64,000 nt of DNA, taken from IMG/VR virus record IMGVR_UViG_3300024503_000494, positions 1-64,000 of that record; one strand, given 5' to 3'. Positions 44,673-52,229 of this stretch are shown here, piece after piece. Within the stretch, counting starts at the first letter, position 1. Every line of letters starts with the position of its first letter. The DNA comes from a virus. Both the position numbers and the translations under genes were made by a program. The notes under the pieces are model-generated. The model saw only the letters and a program-made list of their open reading frames with translations, searched no databases and had not been told where the DNA came from.

Positions 44673-45067
44673 TTTCTTTTTTCCCAAACGTGAAATTTTT
44701 TATCAACCGAGGTGCATACCCAGCCTGTATTGTATAGAGCCTTCATTGTTTTTTTGTCTACTATAGAATTTCCTTCGACTATTACAACAGATTTAAATCT
44801 TGTCCAAAAATTATTCAATTTTTCCAGCCTATCTATTTTATCTAGGTTAAAGTATATGGCCTTTATTTCATATAATGTTTCAATATAGTCAAAATTTTCT
44901 CTATAAATTAATTTTTTTGATTTTAAAGATCTATCTTCTGCTTCTATTATAAAAGTTGTGTTATGTAAAGACACTATGTCCTGCAACATTCCAAAACCGT
45001 CACCAATTACCAAAGCATTTTCTGCTCTGCCAATAATTTTTTTGATCTTTTTTTCAAACGAGGCCAT
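44669..45067 (-). CDS. Small Rossmann-like protein, possible methyltransferase remnant
   Basis: The protein has 132 residues. ENALVIGDGFGMLQDIV near residue 16 looks like the first strand and glycine loop of a SAM-binding fold. The later VVIVEGNSIVDKKTMKALYN segment fits a motif IV-like strand. It is too short for a complete classical methyltransferase (about 200 residues or more) unless partial or fused in function with the FkbM gene. It has an upstream minus-strand octamer AATAAATA with a 20-nt gap. Function uncertain. Confidence 0.5.
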   Translation of the reverse strand: MASFEKKIKKIIGRAENALVIGDGFGMLQDIVSLHNTTFIIEAEDRSLKSKKLIYRENFDYIETLYEIKAIYFNLDKIDRLEKLNNFWTRFKSVVIVEGNSIVDKKTMKALYNTGWVCTSVDKKFHVWEKRK

Positions 45068-45073
45068 AAATTA

Positions 45074-45095
45074 ATTAAATACTCTGATATTTATT
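45074..45095. promoter_or_regulatory. Divergent late-octamer pair
   Basis: ATTAAATA on the plus strand (45074-45081) and AATAAATA on the minus strand (45088-45095) face each other across 6 bp. Each is followed by a 20-nt leader to the ATG of its gene (45102 and 45067). Neither leader has a clear ribosome site. The symmetry may be coincidental, and the octamers are imperfect. Confidence 0.45.
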
Positions 45096-45101
45096 ACTCC
45101 T

Positions 45102-45926
45102 ATGCGCTTCAAACTTTATCGTGAATACGGTGCCTTAAACAGCGCACCAATTTTTAATGCAGTCGAACAAGGACTGCGTTCACTTGGCCACGAAATTGTT
45201 AATAAAGACGAAGACATACCGGTAATTTGGTCAGTTTTATGGTCAGGCAGGATGAAAAACAATCAAGCCATATATCATAATGCTATAAAAAATAAAAAAT
45301 CTGTTTTAATTATAGAAGTTGGAAATTTAAAAAGGAACGAGACCTGGAGAATTTCTTTAAACCATATAAACGGATTAGGCGTTTTTAATAATCTTACAAA
45401 TTTAGACTCCTCGAGACCAGGAAAATTAGGTATAGAATTAAAATCTCCTCCTAACAAAACAAGAGGAGAGATACTAGTGGCTTGCCAACATCAAGAAAGT
45501 CTTCAATGGGAAGGTATGCCAACTATGGCAGAATGGTGTAAGGATACGATTTCTAAAATTAGACGGCACTCACAGCGCAGGATTATAGTTAGACCACATC
45601 CAAGGTCTCCATTTCCGTTTAGTGTGCCTAATGTAATATTAGAGAGGCCTAGACATATTCCAAACACCTATGATAATTTTGATATTTTTTACAACTATCA
45701 TTGCGTGATTAATTATAATGCAGGACCGTCTGTTCAAGCTCCTATAAATGGGATTCCCGTGCTCTGTGATTCTTCTAGCCTAGCTGGCGAATTAAGCATT
45801 AAATGGGAAAATCTTGAAAATCCCACATTGCCAGATAGAGAAGAATGGTTTCTCAAACTCTGCCATACCGAATGGACTGTTGACGAAATAAGTCAAGGTA
45901 TTCCTTTGGCAAGATTGTTCGGTTGA
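45102..45926 (+). CDS. Capsule-polysaccharide-type transferase (island GT-B paralogue C)
   Basis: The 274-residue protein starts MRFKLYREYGALNSAPIFNA, with QRRIIVRPHPRSPFPFSV near residue 163 and INYNAGPSVQAPINGIPVLC near residue 205. These are the same late glycine-rich pattern as paralogues A and B. It is the last plus-strand island gene. Its TGA stop is built into the -35 hexamer TTGACT of the next promoter. Probable glycan transferase; substrate unknown. Confidence 0.6.
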   Translation: MRFKLYREYGALNSAPIFNAVEQGLRSLGHEIVNKDEDIPVIWSVLWSGRMKNNQAIYHNAIKNKKSVLIIEVGNLKRNETWRISLNHINGLGVFNNLTNLDSSRPGKLGIELKSPPNKTRGEILVACQHQESLQWEGMPTMAEWCKDTISKIRRHSQRRIIVRPHPRSPFPFSVPNVILERPRHIPNTYDNFDIFYNYHCVINYNAGPSVQAPINGIPVLCDSSSLAGELSIKWENLENPTLPDREEWFLKLCHTEWTVDEISQGIPLARLFG

Positions 45927-45951
45927 CTTTCATATCTGCCTGTTATATAAT
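45923..45951 (+). promoter_or_regulatory. Leaderless sigma70 promoter
   Basis: TTGACT (45923-45928), 17-bp spacer, TATAAT (45946-45951), then 6 nt to ATG 45958, so +1 falls at the start codon. The -35 hexamer contains the previous gene stop. Confidence 0.85.
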
Positions 45952-45957
45952 AATTAA

Positions 45958-47145
45958 ATGTTAAGCTCTGTGTATGCCGAAGACATTTTTCTTCGTTTTT
46001 ATACTCTTGTTCAATCTGGTCAACTACACGTTCAGCACCAGGACTTCTCGCCTATTCTTAGTTTTCACGAGAAAATTTCCAATGACAGCGAACTAACAAA
46101 AAATCAAGCTAACTACATTTTAAAAATATTAGAAAAATACAAAAATGTATCGGCATTATTGGGTTTTGATTACAAAGACGCATTGTTAACAGCGCAATGG
46201 CAAAGACCTTTTAGAGTACTAGATCTTACAAAAAAAATCTATGTAGAAAACAAAGATGGATCTTTAGAAATTTGTCTAAAATTTCCATATCAATTGAAAA
46301 AAGAGTTTGACGATGAAATAAATGTTAACTTGCCTAATTCAACTAGAGTCAGTCATTGGGATCAAGAAGACAAAGTTCGACGTTTAAAATTTTACGAATA
46401 CAACTTGATCAGTCTATATGAATTTGCTAATAAACACAACTTTGTAATTGACGACAGTTTTATGAGTGTGTTGTCAGATGTTGAAGAAATATGGCAAAAT
46501 TCAGACAACATTATTCCCTGTTCGGAAATAATTAATTCAAAAGTTGAATTAGTAAATGCTGATCCAGAAACCGAAGAATGGTGGTCAAATACTCGCACCG
46601 AATCATTAAACAATGATTTATTACTGGCTAAGAGTATGGGATTTCCATTGAAAAAAAATCCGGTAAGTTTAGTAGAAAAAATAGCATCTTCGTCTGAAAA
46701 TTTATTCTGGATTAAAAATGTTCAAGATTTCTTTAACATTAGCACTACCGTTAAAGGCAGAGTCTGTATAATTTTAGATAGAACATCTGACACACTAAAA
46801 TGGTTACAAGAATTTGTAAAAGCAGCTGATCAAAATAGTGTTCCTAGAGAAGAAATTAAGGTATGTTTTAGAGATACTAAAGATTCAAAGACCGGTCTTA
46901 ATGACTGGATTAAACTAGCAGGTGTTGGCGGCAAAGTGGATACTGGAAAATTTTTAATATTTGAATCTAAGCCAGCTAAATGGTTGTTTAAAGATAACCT
47001 TGATGTTAAAATGTTAGTAACAAATAACATTTATCCGCCAACAAGTGTTATTACAAAAGATTGGTTTGATTCTCATCCTTGTGTAATTTATCTAGGTGCA
47101 GCAAAACCAAGCACTCATAAAGGAAGAAAGATTGTCGAATTGTAA
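45958..47145 (+). CDS. Conserved protein upstream of uvsW, unassigned
   Basis: The protein has 395 residues. The start codon lies 6 nt after TATAAT, so translation is expected from a leaderless mRNA. The sequence mixes helix and strand (IFLRFYTLVQSGQLHVQHQD, FRVLDLTKKIYVENKDGSLE) and a C-terminal ELVNADPETEEWWSNTR region. No signature of a polymerase, nuclease or ATPase was found by eye. A similar protein occurs before uvsW in marine T4-like genomes as I remember, function unknown. It overlaps uvsW by 14 nt, so it is probably a partner in recombination or replication restart. Confidence 0.55.
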   Translation: MLSSVYAEDIFLRFYTLVQSGQLHVQHQDFSPILSFHEKISNDSELTKNQANYILKILEKYKNVSALLGFDYKDALLTAQWQRPFRVLDLTKKIYVENKDGSLEICLKFPYQLKKEFDDEINVNLPNSTRVSHWDQEDKVRRLKFYEYNLISLYEFANKHNFVIDDSFMSVLSDVEEIWQNSDNIIPCSEIINSKVELVNADPETEEWWSNTRTESLNNDLLLAKSMGFPLKKNPVSLVEKIASSSENLFWIKNVQDFFNISTTVKGRVCIILDRTSDTLKWLQEFVKAADQNSVPREEIKVCFRDTKDSKTGLNDWIKLAGVGGKVDTGKFLIFESKPAKWLFKDNLDVKMLVTNNIYPPTSVITKDWFDSHPCVIYLGAAKPSTHKGRKIVEL

Positions 47146-48586
47146 ACTTACAATTAGAGATGAAGTTAACATTAAAGTCGATGGACTTAGTGTTGAAACA
47201 CGAAGAAAAATTGTCAACAAATTAAAATTTGACCTTCCCTATGCAAGGCATATGCCAGCCTACAAACTAGGTCGCTGGGACGGAACTAAAACATATTTTA
47301 GCATTGGTGGCAACGGTTATCTTGCACACTTAGATGTTATTCTTCCTATAATAGATGAAGCAGGATACGACATTGAAGTTGAAGATTTAAGATCTTCTCA
47401 TGATTTTAAATTCGATCCAGTAACTGAAAACTATTGGGCAGACAAAGGAAAAACTTGGCCTAAAGGTCATCCTGCCGAAGGACAGCCAATTGTTTTACGT
47501 GATTATCAATATGACGTTGTTAATAAATTTTTAGAAAATCCACAAGCTCTACAGGAGGTAGCAACAGGTGCCGGCAAGACAATTACTACTGCGACGTTAT
47601 CGCATCTTTGTGAACCGTATGGCCGTACGATGGTTATTGTTCCGAACAAATCGCTTGTTGTCCAAACTGAAGAAGACTACAAAAATTTAGGATTAGATGT
47701 AGGAGTTTATTTTGGTGATAGAAAAGAACTTAACAGAACGCACACTATCTGTACTTGGCAAAGTCTTAACGTCTTGGATAAAAAGAGTTATGACGAAGAG
47801 AGTCTTTCGTTAGCAGAGTTTTGTGAAGGAGTAGTAGCAATCATTGTTGACGAAGTCCATCAGGCTAAGGCAGATGTATTAACAAAACTTCTTACACAAA
47901 ACTTTAGAAATTGTGCCATTCGTTGGGGATTAACTGGAACTGTCCCTAAGGAAAATTGGGAATTTCAAGGTATCCTTGCTAGCATTGGTCCAGTTATTAA
48001 TAACGTATCTGCACACGATCTACAACAAAAAGGAGTGTTGGCAAATCTTAATATTAATATTGTTCAAACTAACGATGTTGAGGTGTTTAGAAGTTATCAA
48101 GAAGAGTATACTTGGTTAGTAACTGATCCAAAAAGATTAACTTGGATAGCAAATAAAATTAAAGAATTAAGTCAATCAGGCAACACCCTAGTCCTCATCA
48201 ATCGCATTGATACTGGAAATAAACTAATGGAGCAATTGCCAGATGCGGTGTTTATCAACGGTAGCGTTAAGTTAGATGATCGAAAGGAAGAATACGATGA
48301 AGTACGGACTAGCAATGAAAAGATTATTGTGGCGACTTATGGTGTGGCCGCTGTGGGTATTAATATCCCTAGGATTTTTAATTTGGTTCTTTTGGAACCC
48401 GGAAAGAGCTTTGTTAGGGTTATACAATCTATTGGGCGAGGTATTAGAAAAGCAGAAGACAAAGACCACGTTGAAATCTGGGATATAACTAGTACCTGCA
48501 AATATGCAAAACGACATTTAACAGAACGTAAAAAATACTATAAGGAGGCGAAATACCCCTTTACAATTATTAAGGTGAATACATGA
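47132..48586 (+). CDS. uvsW: Recombination helicase UvsW
   Basis: The 484-residue protein reads from TTG 47132, chosen for the AAAGGAAG site just upstream. The resulting NCKLTIRDEVNIKVDG start fits the short beta strand that opens T4 UvsW. A GTG at 47096 is rejected because it has no ribosome site. Walker A EVATGAGKTITT lies near residues 142-149, the DEVH box VDEVHQAKA near residue 240, and conserved motifs VIQSIGRGIRKAEDKDH-type near residue 440. UvsW resolves D-loops and promotes origin-to-recombination switching. Confidence 0.88.
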   Translation: MSNCKLTIRDEVNIKVDGLSVETRRKIVNKLKFDLPYARHMPAYKLGRWDGTKTYFSIGGNGYLAHLDVILPIIDEAGYDIEVEDLRSSHDFKFDPVTENYWADKGKTWPKGHPAEGQPIVLRDYQYDVVNKFLENPQALQEVATGAGKTITTATLSHLCEPYGRTMVIVPNKSLVVQTEEDYKNLGLDVGVYFGDRKELNRTHTICTWQSLNVLDKKSYDEESLSLAEFCEGVVAIIVDEVHQAKADVLTKLLTQNFRNCAIRWGLTGTVPKENWEFQGILASIGPVINNVSAHDLQQKGVLANLNINIVQTNDVEVFRSYQEEYTWLVTDPKRLTWIANKIKELSQSGNTLVLINRIDTGNKLMEQLPDAVFINGSVKLDDRKEEYDEVRTSNEKIIVATYGVAAVGINIPRIFNLVLLEPGKSFVRVIQSIGRGIRKAEDKDHVEIWDITSTCKYAKRHLTERKKYYKEAKYPFTIIKVNT

Positions 48587-49089
48587 AAATTTTAACATTA
48601 AACAATCAGGCATTTGATTTAAATGACCTGCCCGACGAAGTAGATGAAGACACTAGGTTTAGTGTATTAGATAACAGTAATCCGCAAGAACCTGATTTCT
48701 TTTTTATGCCGTTGATATTCTTAGAATCATTTAACAGTCCTGCTATTTTATTGAATATAGGAGGACACGAAATTCAAATGCCGTTGGATTGGTGTATGGT
48801 AGTAGGAGATAAAGATTGCGGTATGGATCCCGAAGTTCTTCCGTTAACAAGTATTAATGAACGAGGATTTGACGCATTAGTATTCAATCCTATTAAAGGG
48901 TTTAGAGCAGAATTTATGCCAATTGAAATTGTTAATATCTTTCAAGATGTTCGATGGTATTTTCCAAAAATGAAAAACGGACAGTTATTAACAGTTCCGT
49001 TAACTGACGGTGTTAATCCTCCTTGTGTATATTTTGTAAAAGAAGTTAGCCGTCAAAGTGAAGTGTTACAACTACATAAGTTATTATGA
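48583..49089 (+). CDS. Conserved T4-like protein of unknown function
   Basis: The protein has 168 residues. The FSVLDNSNPQEPDFFFMPLIFLE segment near residue 27 and IQMPLDWCMVVGD, LPLTSINERGFDALVFNPI are a pattern I remember from a small core gene next to uvsW in marine T4-like phages. It overlaps both neighbours by 4 nt, so cotranslation is likely. No function is known to me. Role in late regulation or recombination is conjecture. Confidence 0.6.
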   Translation: MKILTLNNQAFDLNDLPDEVDEDTRFSVLDNSNPQEPDFFFMPLIFLESFNSPAILLNIGGHEIQMPLDWCMVVGDKDCGMDPEVLPLTSINERGFDALVFNPIKGFRAEFMPIEIVNIFQDVRWYFPKMKNGQLLTVPLTDGVNPPCVYFVKEVSRQSEVLQLHKLL

Positions 49090-49304
49090 TGTGGGACGAC
49101 GAGGCGTTTAAGCGGAGATGTATTGGCTGGGTTGATAAGTTTGTTATAATCCCTCGCAAGTGTCACTACACAAGTAAATATTTGTGGTTGAAACGTGCTT
49201 ATCTTGGCACAGCAATGATAACAGGTCCGGGTGAACCTGTATTTGAATATAGATGGTGTGATAAAGATCAATATCTATTTCTTAAAATTAAAGGTATCGT
49301 ATGA
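49086..49304 (+). CDS. Small basic hypothetical protein
   Basis: The 72-residue, aromatic and basic protein (WVDKFVIIPRKCHYTSKYLWL, RAYLGTAMITGPGEP) has two cysteines of unknown role. It overlaps the 48583 gene by ATGA at its start and the cupin gene by ATGA at its end, so the four genes form one coupled reading cluster after uvsW. No family was recognised. Confidence 0.55.
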   Translation: MMWDDEAFKRRCIGWVDKFVIIPRKCHYTSKYLWLKRAYLGTAMITGPGEPVFEYRWCDKDQYLFLKIKGIV

Positions 49305-49654
49305 AAGCTGGAAAAGTTTGGGGTGTTACAGAATTATTAGAAGCCAACGGTGTATTAGAGTTTCATCGCATTGAAGCCAAAGCAGGCGGAGTCTGTTCTA
49401 AACATAAACACAAATATAAGTGGAACGGATTCTTTGTTGAAAAAGGAAAGATGATTATTCGTGTATGGAAGAATAATTATGATCTAGTAGATGAAACGCT
49501 ATTAGAGGCTGGACAATATACTAAAGTTGCTCCTGGCGAATATCATCAGTTTGAAGCAATTGAAGACTGTGTTGCTTTTGAATTATATTGGGCAGAATTT
49601 GATCACGACGACATTGAAAGAGAAACTGTGGGGTACAATAATGGGATCGCTTAA
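49301..49654 (+). CDS. Cupin-domain protein
   Basis: The protein has 117 residues. The HKHKYKWNGFFVEKG and GEYHQFEAIEDC patterns match the two cupin motifs with metal-binding His (H-x-H and later H). The closest relatives by pattern are small sugar-isomerase-like or storage-type cupins. The sequence ends AEFDHDDIERETVGYNNGIA, overlapped by the next gene. It probably binds a metal and a small ligand; substrate unknown. Confidence 0.65.
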   Translation: MKAGKVWGVTELLEANGVLEFHRIEAKAGGVCSKHKHKYKWNGFFVEKGKMIIRVWKNNYDLVDETLLEAGQYTKVAPGEYHQFEAIEDCVAFELYWAEFDHDDIERETVGYNNGIA

Positions 49655-49937
49655 ACCAGGAGCAGAATATATCTATGAGCGCCAAGGCGGCACAGTTTAT
49701 GCACGTGAGTTTGGTTCAGACCCGTCAACAAGAGTTGCCATAGGTTGGGATTATGAGCAGGAAACTAATCCGGCAAGGGTCAGAGGATTAGATCAAAAAA
49801 CAGGAAAAGCCGAACTCGACGATCATAATGAATGGATTAAGATCAGGTTAGCCGGAAAAAAGAATCCTACTTTACAAGAGGCTATTGATCGTGTTAAAAT
49901 AATATATCATTTGAGTAAAGACGATGGGCAAAAATAA
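49641..49937 (+). CDS. Small conserved T4-like hypothetical protein
   Basis: The 98-residue protein reads from ATG 49641, the start of MGSLKPGAEYIYERQGGTVY. A longer in-frame start at 49527 reads through the preceding gene frame and is rejected. The sequence (YAREFGSDPSTRVAIGWDYE and AIDRVKIIYHLSKDD) matches a small conserved protein of marine T4-like phages that I remember. The start overlaps the cupin gene by 14 nt. Function is unknown. Confidence 0.65.
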   Translation: MGSLKPGAEYIYERQGGTVYAREFGSDPSTRVAIGWDYEQETNPARVRGLDQKTGKAELDDHNEWIKIRLAGKKNPTLQEAIDRVKIIYHLSKDDGQK

Positions 49938-50403
49938 ACACGTAGACCTTTTTAAAGATATGATTCCTGCTGTGGATATGGGCTTAAAAGAGCTTTGGGA
50001 TGCCGCCACTGAAGAAGGTCGTAAAGAGATCAAAGGCGACCTGTGGAATCTTAATCGCTATATTAGTAATGTAAAAAGTAACAATTCAGAGTTACAAGAA
50101 CATTACCTAATGACAGTGAATGAATTTTACAATAAGAATTGGGCAGACATTAGTAAGCATCCAAAACTGCAATGGCTTACTCTCGCAATGTGCAGCCATG
50201 AAAGTAAGAAAACACAATTCCACGAGTGGTTACCGTTAAAACGTGAAAAGAATAAGAAAGAAGAATTTTTAGCAGAACTATTTCCTAATATGAAGAGAGC
50301 AGACATTGAAACACTTGCAGCCATTACCTCAGACAAAGAAATCAAACAATATTGCGAGTCTCTTGGTTGGGATAAAAAAGAAGTCAATGGAATTAAATTA
50401 TAA
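49924..50403 (+). CDS. 62: Probable clamp-loader small subunit gp62
   Basis: The 159-residue, helical protein has a pattern of LFKDMIPAVDMGLKELW, NLNRYISN, DISKHPKLQWLTLAMCSHESKKTQ, HEWLPLKR and KQYCESLGW. This parallels gp62-type clamp-loader subunits of diverged T4-like phages, in which an N-R-x-I-S, LQ-containing helix and a closing helical segment recur. Such subunits pair with gp44 to load the sliding clamp gp45. Identity is moderate because only pattern, not search, supports it. Overlaps on both sides keep it in the cluster. Confidence 0.5.
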   Translation: MGKNKHVDLFKDMIPAVDMGLKELWDAATEEGRKEIKGDLWNLNRYISNVKSNNSELQEHYLMTVNEFYNKNWADISKHPKLQWLTLAMCSHESKKTQFHEWLPLKREKNKKEEFLAELFPNMKRADIETLAAITSDKEIKQYCESLGWDKKEVNGIKL

Positions 50404-50746
50404 ATGTGAATATTGCGGTAAGTTATTTGCCAAAGAAAAAACTTTGGTAGTTCATATTTGCGAACAAAAACGTCGACATCTTAGCAAAAATGAGAAGCAC
50501 GTTCAGATGGGTCTAATGACCTATCAAAAATTCTACGAGATCGCACAAAAAGGGAAAAGTCAAAAATCATTTGACGAATTTGCATCTAGCCCGTACTACA
50601 CCGCTTTTATCAAGTTTGGTAGTTTTATGGTTAATACTGCACCAATACATCCAGACAAATTTATTGAATTTGTAATCAAGAGCGGCGTGAAACTTGATCA
50701 CTGGTGTAGACGAACTCTACGAAACATATGTAAAAGAATTAATTAA
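50387..50746 (+). CDS. Zinc-finger protein, N-terminal part of a split or frameshifted gene
   Basis: The 119-residue protein begins ELNYKCEYCGKLFAKEKTLVVHIC with a zinc finger (C7, C10, H23, C25). A helical middle follows (MTYQKFYEIAQKGKSQKSF, FIKFGSFMVNTAPIHPDKF) and then KSGVKLDHWC. In relatives I remember from marine phages, the sequence continues KLDHWCxDELYxxYV. Here that continuation (DELYETYVKEL) lies in another frame of the same bases, in the ORF at 50694. The last 13 residues of this ORF (RRTLRNICKRIN) look like an out-of-frame tail. Confidence 0.65.
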   Translation: MELNYKCEYCGKLFAKEKTLVVHICEQKRRHLSKNEKHVQMGLMTYQKFYEIAQKGKSQKSFDEFASSPYYTAFIKFGSFMVNTAPIHPDKFIEFVIKSGVKLDHWCRRTLRNICKRIN

Positions 50747-51068
50747 AATAGAACCAGCAGACGGAGCCATACAGCGTACAATACAGACTATGATGGACTG
50801 GGGTGAGAAAAACAATTCGTCTTGGGAACATTATTTTGCCTACGTGAATCTTAATCGTGCAACTCACGATATTAAAGAAGGATTGATTAGTCCTTGGGTA
50901 ATTTTAAATACTAAAGAAGGCAAAACAATGCTTCAAAAAATGAACGACGAACAATTAGAAATCGTTGGACAATATATCGATCCTCAGTTTTGGATGCGTA
51001 GATTTAAGTCATTGCCAGCAGACACAGAACTAGTAAAAGATGTTATTAAAGAGGCAAAAATATTATGA
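50694..51068 (+). CDS. C-terminal part of the split zinc-finger protein
   Basis: The 124-residue reading frame starts at TTG 50694 with VDELYETYVKELIKIEPADG, which is the natural continuation of the upstream sequence ...KLDHWC. Joining the two frames needs one extra base removed near 50707. The rest (RTIQTMMDWGEKNNSSWEHYF, IKEGLISPWVILNTKEGKTM, NDEQLEIVGQYIDPQFW) is compact and coding-like. The 5' ATG is absent, which favours a frameshift, an indel or recoding over an independent gene. The next gene starts with ATGA overlap. Confidence 0.6.
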   Translation: MITGVDELYETYVKELIKIEPADGAIQRTIQTMMDWGEKNNSSWEHYFAYVNLNRATHDIKEGLISPWVILNTKEGKTMLQKMNDEQLEIVGQYIDPQFWMRRFKSLPADTELVKDVIKEAKIL

Positions 51069-51253
51069 AAGACAATGAAGAATATATTTCAAGAGATGAT
51101 CTTGATATTGAAGTTATGAGCACCTCTGATGAAGAGCCCTGCGTTTATGTTAAATTTTCAAATTTTGCAGACGCTGAAGATGCAGAAGAATATGCAGATT
51201 TTTTAGCAGAAACATTACCTCTATTGTTATTTGAAACTACTAGGATGCAATAA
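51065..51253 (+). CDS. Small acidic conserved protein
   Basis: The 62-residue, acidic protein (EEPCVYVKFSNFADAEDAEEYADFLAE) resembles a small conserved protein of marine T4-like phages. It is coupled to the preceding ORF (ATGA). Its TAA is followed by only one base before the next ATG at 51255. Acidic surface could suit binding to a DNA-binding partner, but this is conjecture. Confidence 0.6.
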   Translation: MKDNEEYISRDDLDIEVMSTSDEEPCVYVKFSNFADAEDAEEYADFLAETLPLLLFETTRMQ

Positions 51254-51254
51254 T

Positions 51255-51833
51255 ATGCCTGATATCGATATTGACTTTGTTGATAGAGACAATGCCTTAA
51301 AACACTTTAAACACGTTAAGGCAAGTCGTATTGACGACGGAAAATTAGTCAAGCACAATACGGGCGTGTATATGCACGAAGTACCTATGAGTTCCCTCGA
51401 AGCAGTATGTGCGGTACCTTACGACAAAGCAGAAGAACAGGGTTATTTTAAAATTGACTTTTTGAATGTAGGTTTATACAAAGGTGTTCGAGACGAAGAA
51501 CATCTTGTACAATTAATGAACACGGAGCCACTATGGGATCTTCTAGAGCAAGACGATTTCGTCAACTTACTCTTTCACGTAAACGGGCATGGTTCTATAT
51601 TAAGGCAAATGAAGCCGACGAGTGTGGAACAACTGGCGGCCATTCTAGCAATGATACGCCCAGCGAAACGTTATCTGATTGGCAAAGATTGGACTACGGT
51701 GATGACGGAAGTTTGGACGAAACCGGAGAATGACGAATACTATTTTAAAAAATCACACGCTACAGCGTATGCGGTAGCTATTGTGGTTCAGATGAATTTA
51801 ATCTGCGAAGGTATTAGTTACGGATTTAGTTAA
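51255..51833 (+). CDS. DNA polymerase III alpha (DnaE)-like fragment
   Basis: The protein has 192 residues. The start PDIDIDFVDRDNALKHFKHV resembles the PDIDIDF signature of bacterial DnaE. HNTGVYMHEVP and GYFKIDFLNVGLY resemble the following palm/finger segments. Bacterial DnaE has over 1100 residues, so this lacks most of the polymerase, and the catalytic triad is not complete here. It looks like a stripped-down phage-specific derivative, also remembered from marine T4-like phages. It could act as a decoy or structural module; unproven. Confidence 0.6.
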   Translation: MPDIDIDFVDRDNALKHFKHVKASRIDDGKLVKHNTGVYMHEVPMSSLEAVCAVPYDKAEEQGYFKIDFLNVGLYKGVRDEEHLVQLMNTEPLWDLLEQDDFVNLLFHVNGHGSILRQMKPTSVEQLAAILAMIRPAKRYLIGKDWTTVMTEVWTKPENDEYYFKKSHATAYAVAIVVQMNLICEGISYGFS

Positions 51834-52201
51834 GAACTTTTTCTGACCAAAGTAATAGATTTTCTTTTAATTCTTTTAACAATGATATCATTTAAACTGG
51901 TACAGGGTCCAAGAATTATTTTAACATCTTTTGTACTAAAGTTTTTAATGACATATTTGAATACAGCAATTTCTTTAAGTAAGAAAATGTTAATAGGAAT
52001 CTGCCTATTAGATTCCCACCACCAGGCTTCGCCCAGTTCTAGAAATCGTTGTTTTTCTGTTTCTGTACGTATTGCAGAGTAGTCGTAAAAGCTAGTTACT
52101 TGTGCATCCTGGTTGATAATGATTCCTACGTACTCTTGATTAACGTGGGTTATAACGCTGATGAACGGAAAGTTTTCTTGTAAGTTAGTTGTTATTCTCA
52201 T
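51830..52201 (-). CDS. Conserved T4-like hypothetical protein
   Basis: The 123-residue protein begins MRITTNLQENFPFISVITHVN, continues with a VGIIINQDAQVTSFYDY segment, LELGEAWWWESNRQIPINIFL, and ends KRIKRKSITLVRKSS. I recognise the pattern ENFPF/L, IIxNQD and EAWWWESNRxIPIN from a small conserved protein of marine T4-like phages. It overlaps the convergent DnaE-like gene by 4 nt and faces a plus-strand late promoter at 52204. Function is unknown. Confidence 0.65.
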   Translation of the reverse strand: MRITTNLQENFPFISVITHVNQEYVGIIINQDAQVTSFYDYSAIRTETEKQRFLELGEAWWWESNRQIPINIFLLKEIAVFKYVIKNFSTKDVKIILGPCTSLNDIIVKRIKRKSITLVRKSS

Positions 52202-52203
52202 TC

Positions 52204-52211
52204 GATAAATA
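52204..52211 (+). promoter_or_regulatory. Late octamer GATAAATA with leader
   Basis: Here the octamer is followed by an 18-nt leader containing an AAAGG-type ribosome site before the ATG at 52230, so the transcript is leadered. Confidence 0.7.
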
Positions 52212-52229
52212 TGCTAAAGGTCCGTAAAA

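Noticed and set aside
47096-47132. Upstream GTG start for uvsW
   Set aside because: The GTG has no ribosome site and the N-terminal extension does not fit UvsW. TTG 47132 has an AAAGGAAG site.
49924-50403. Firm assignment of gp62
   Set aside because: Only pattern similarity supports it, so it was kept at moderate confidence rather than stated as certain.
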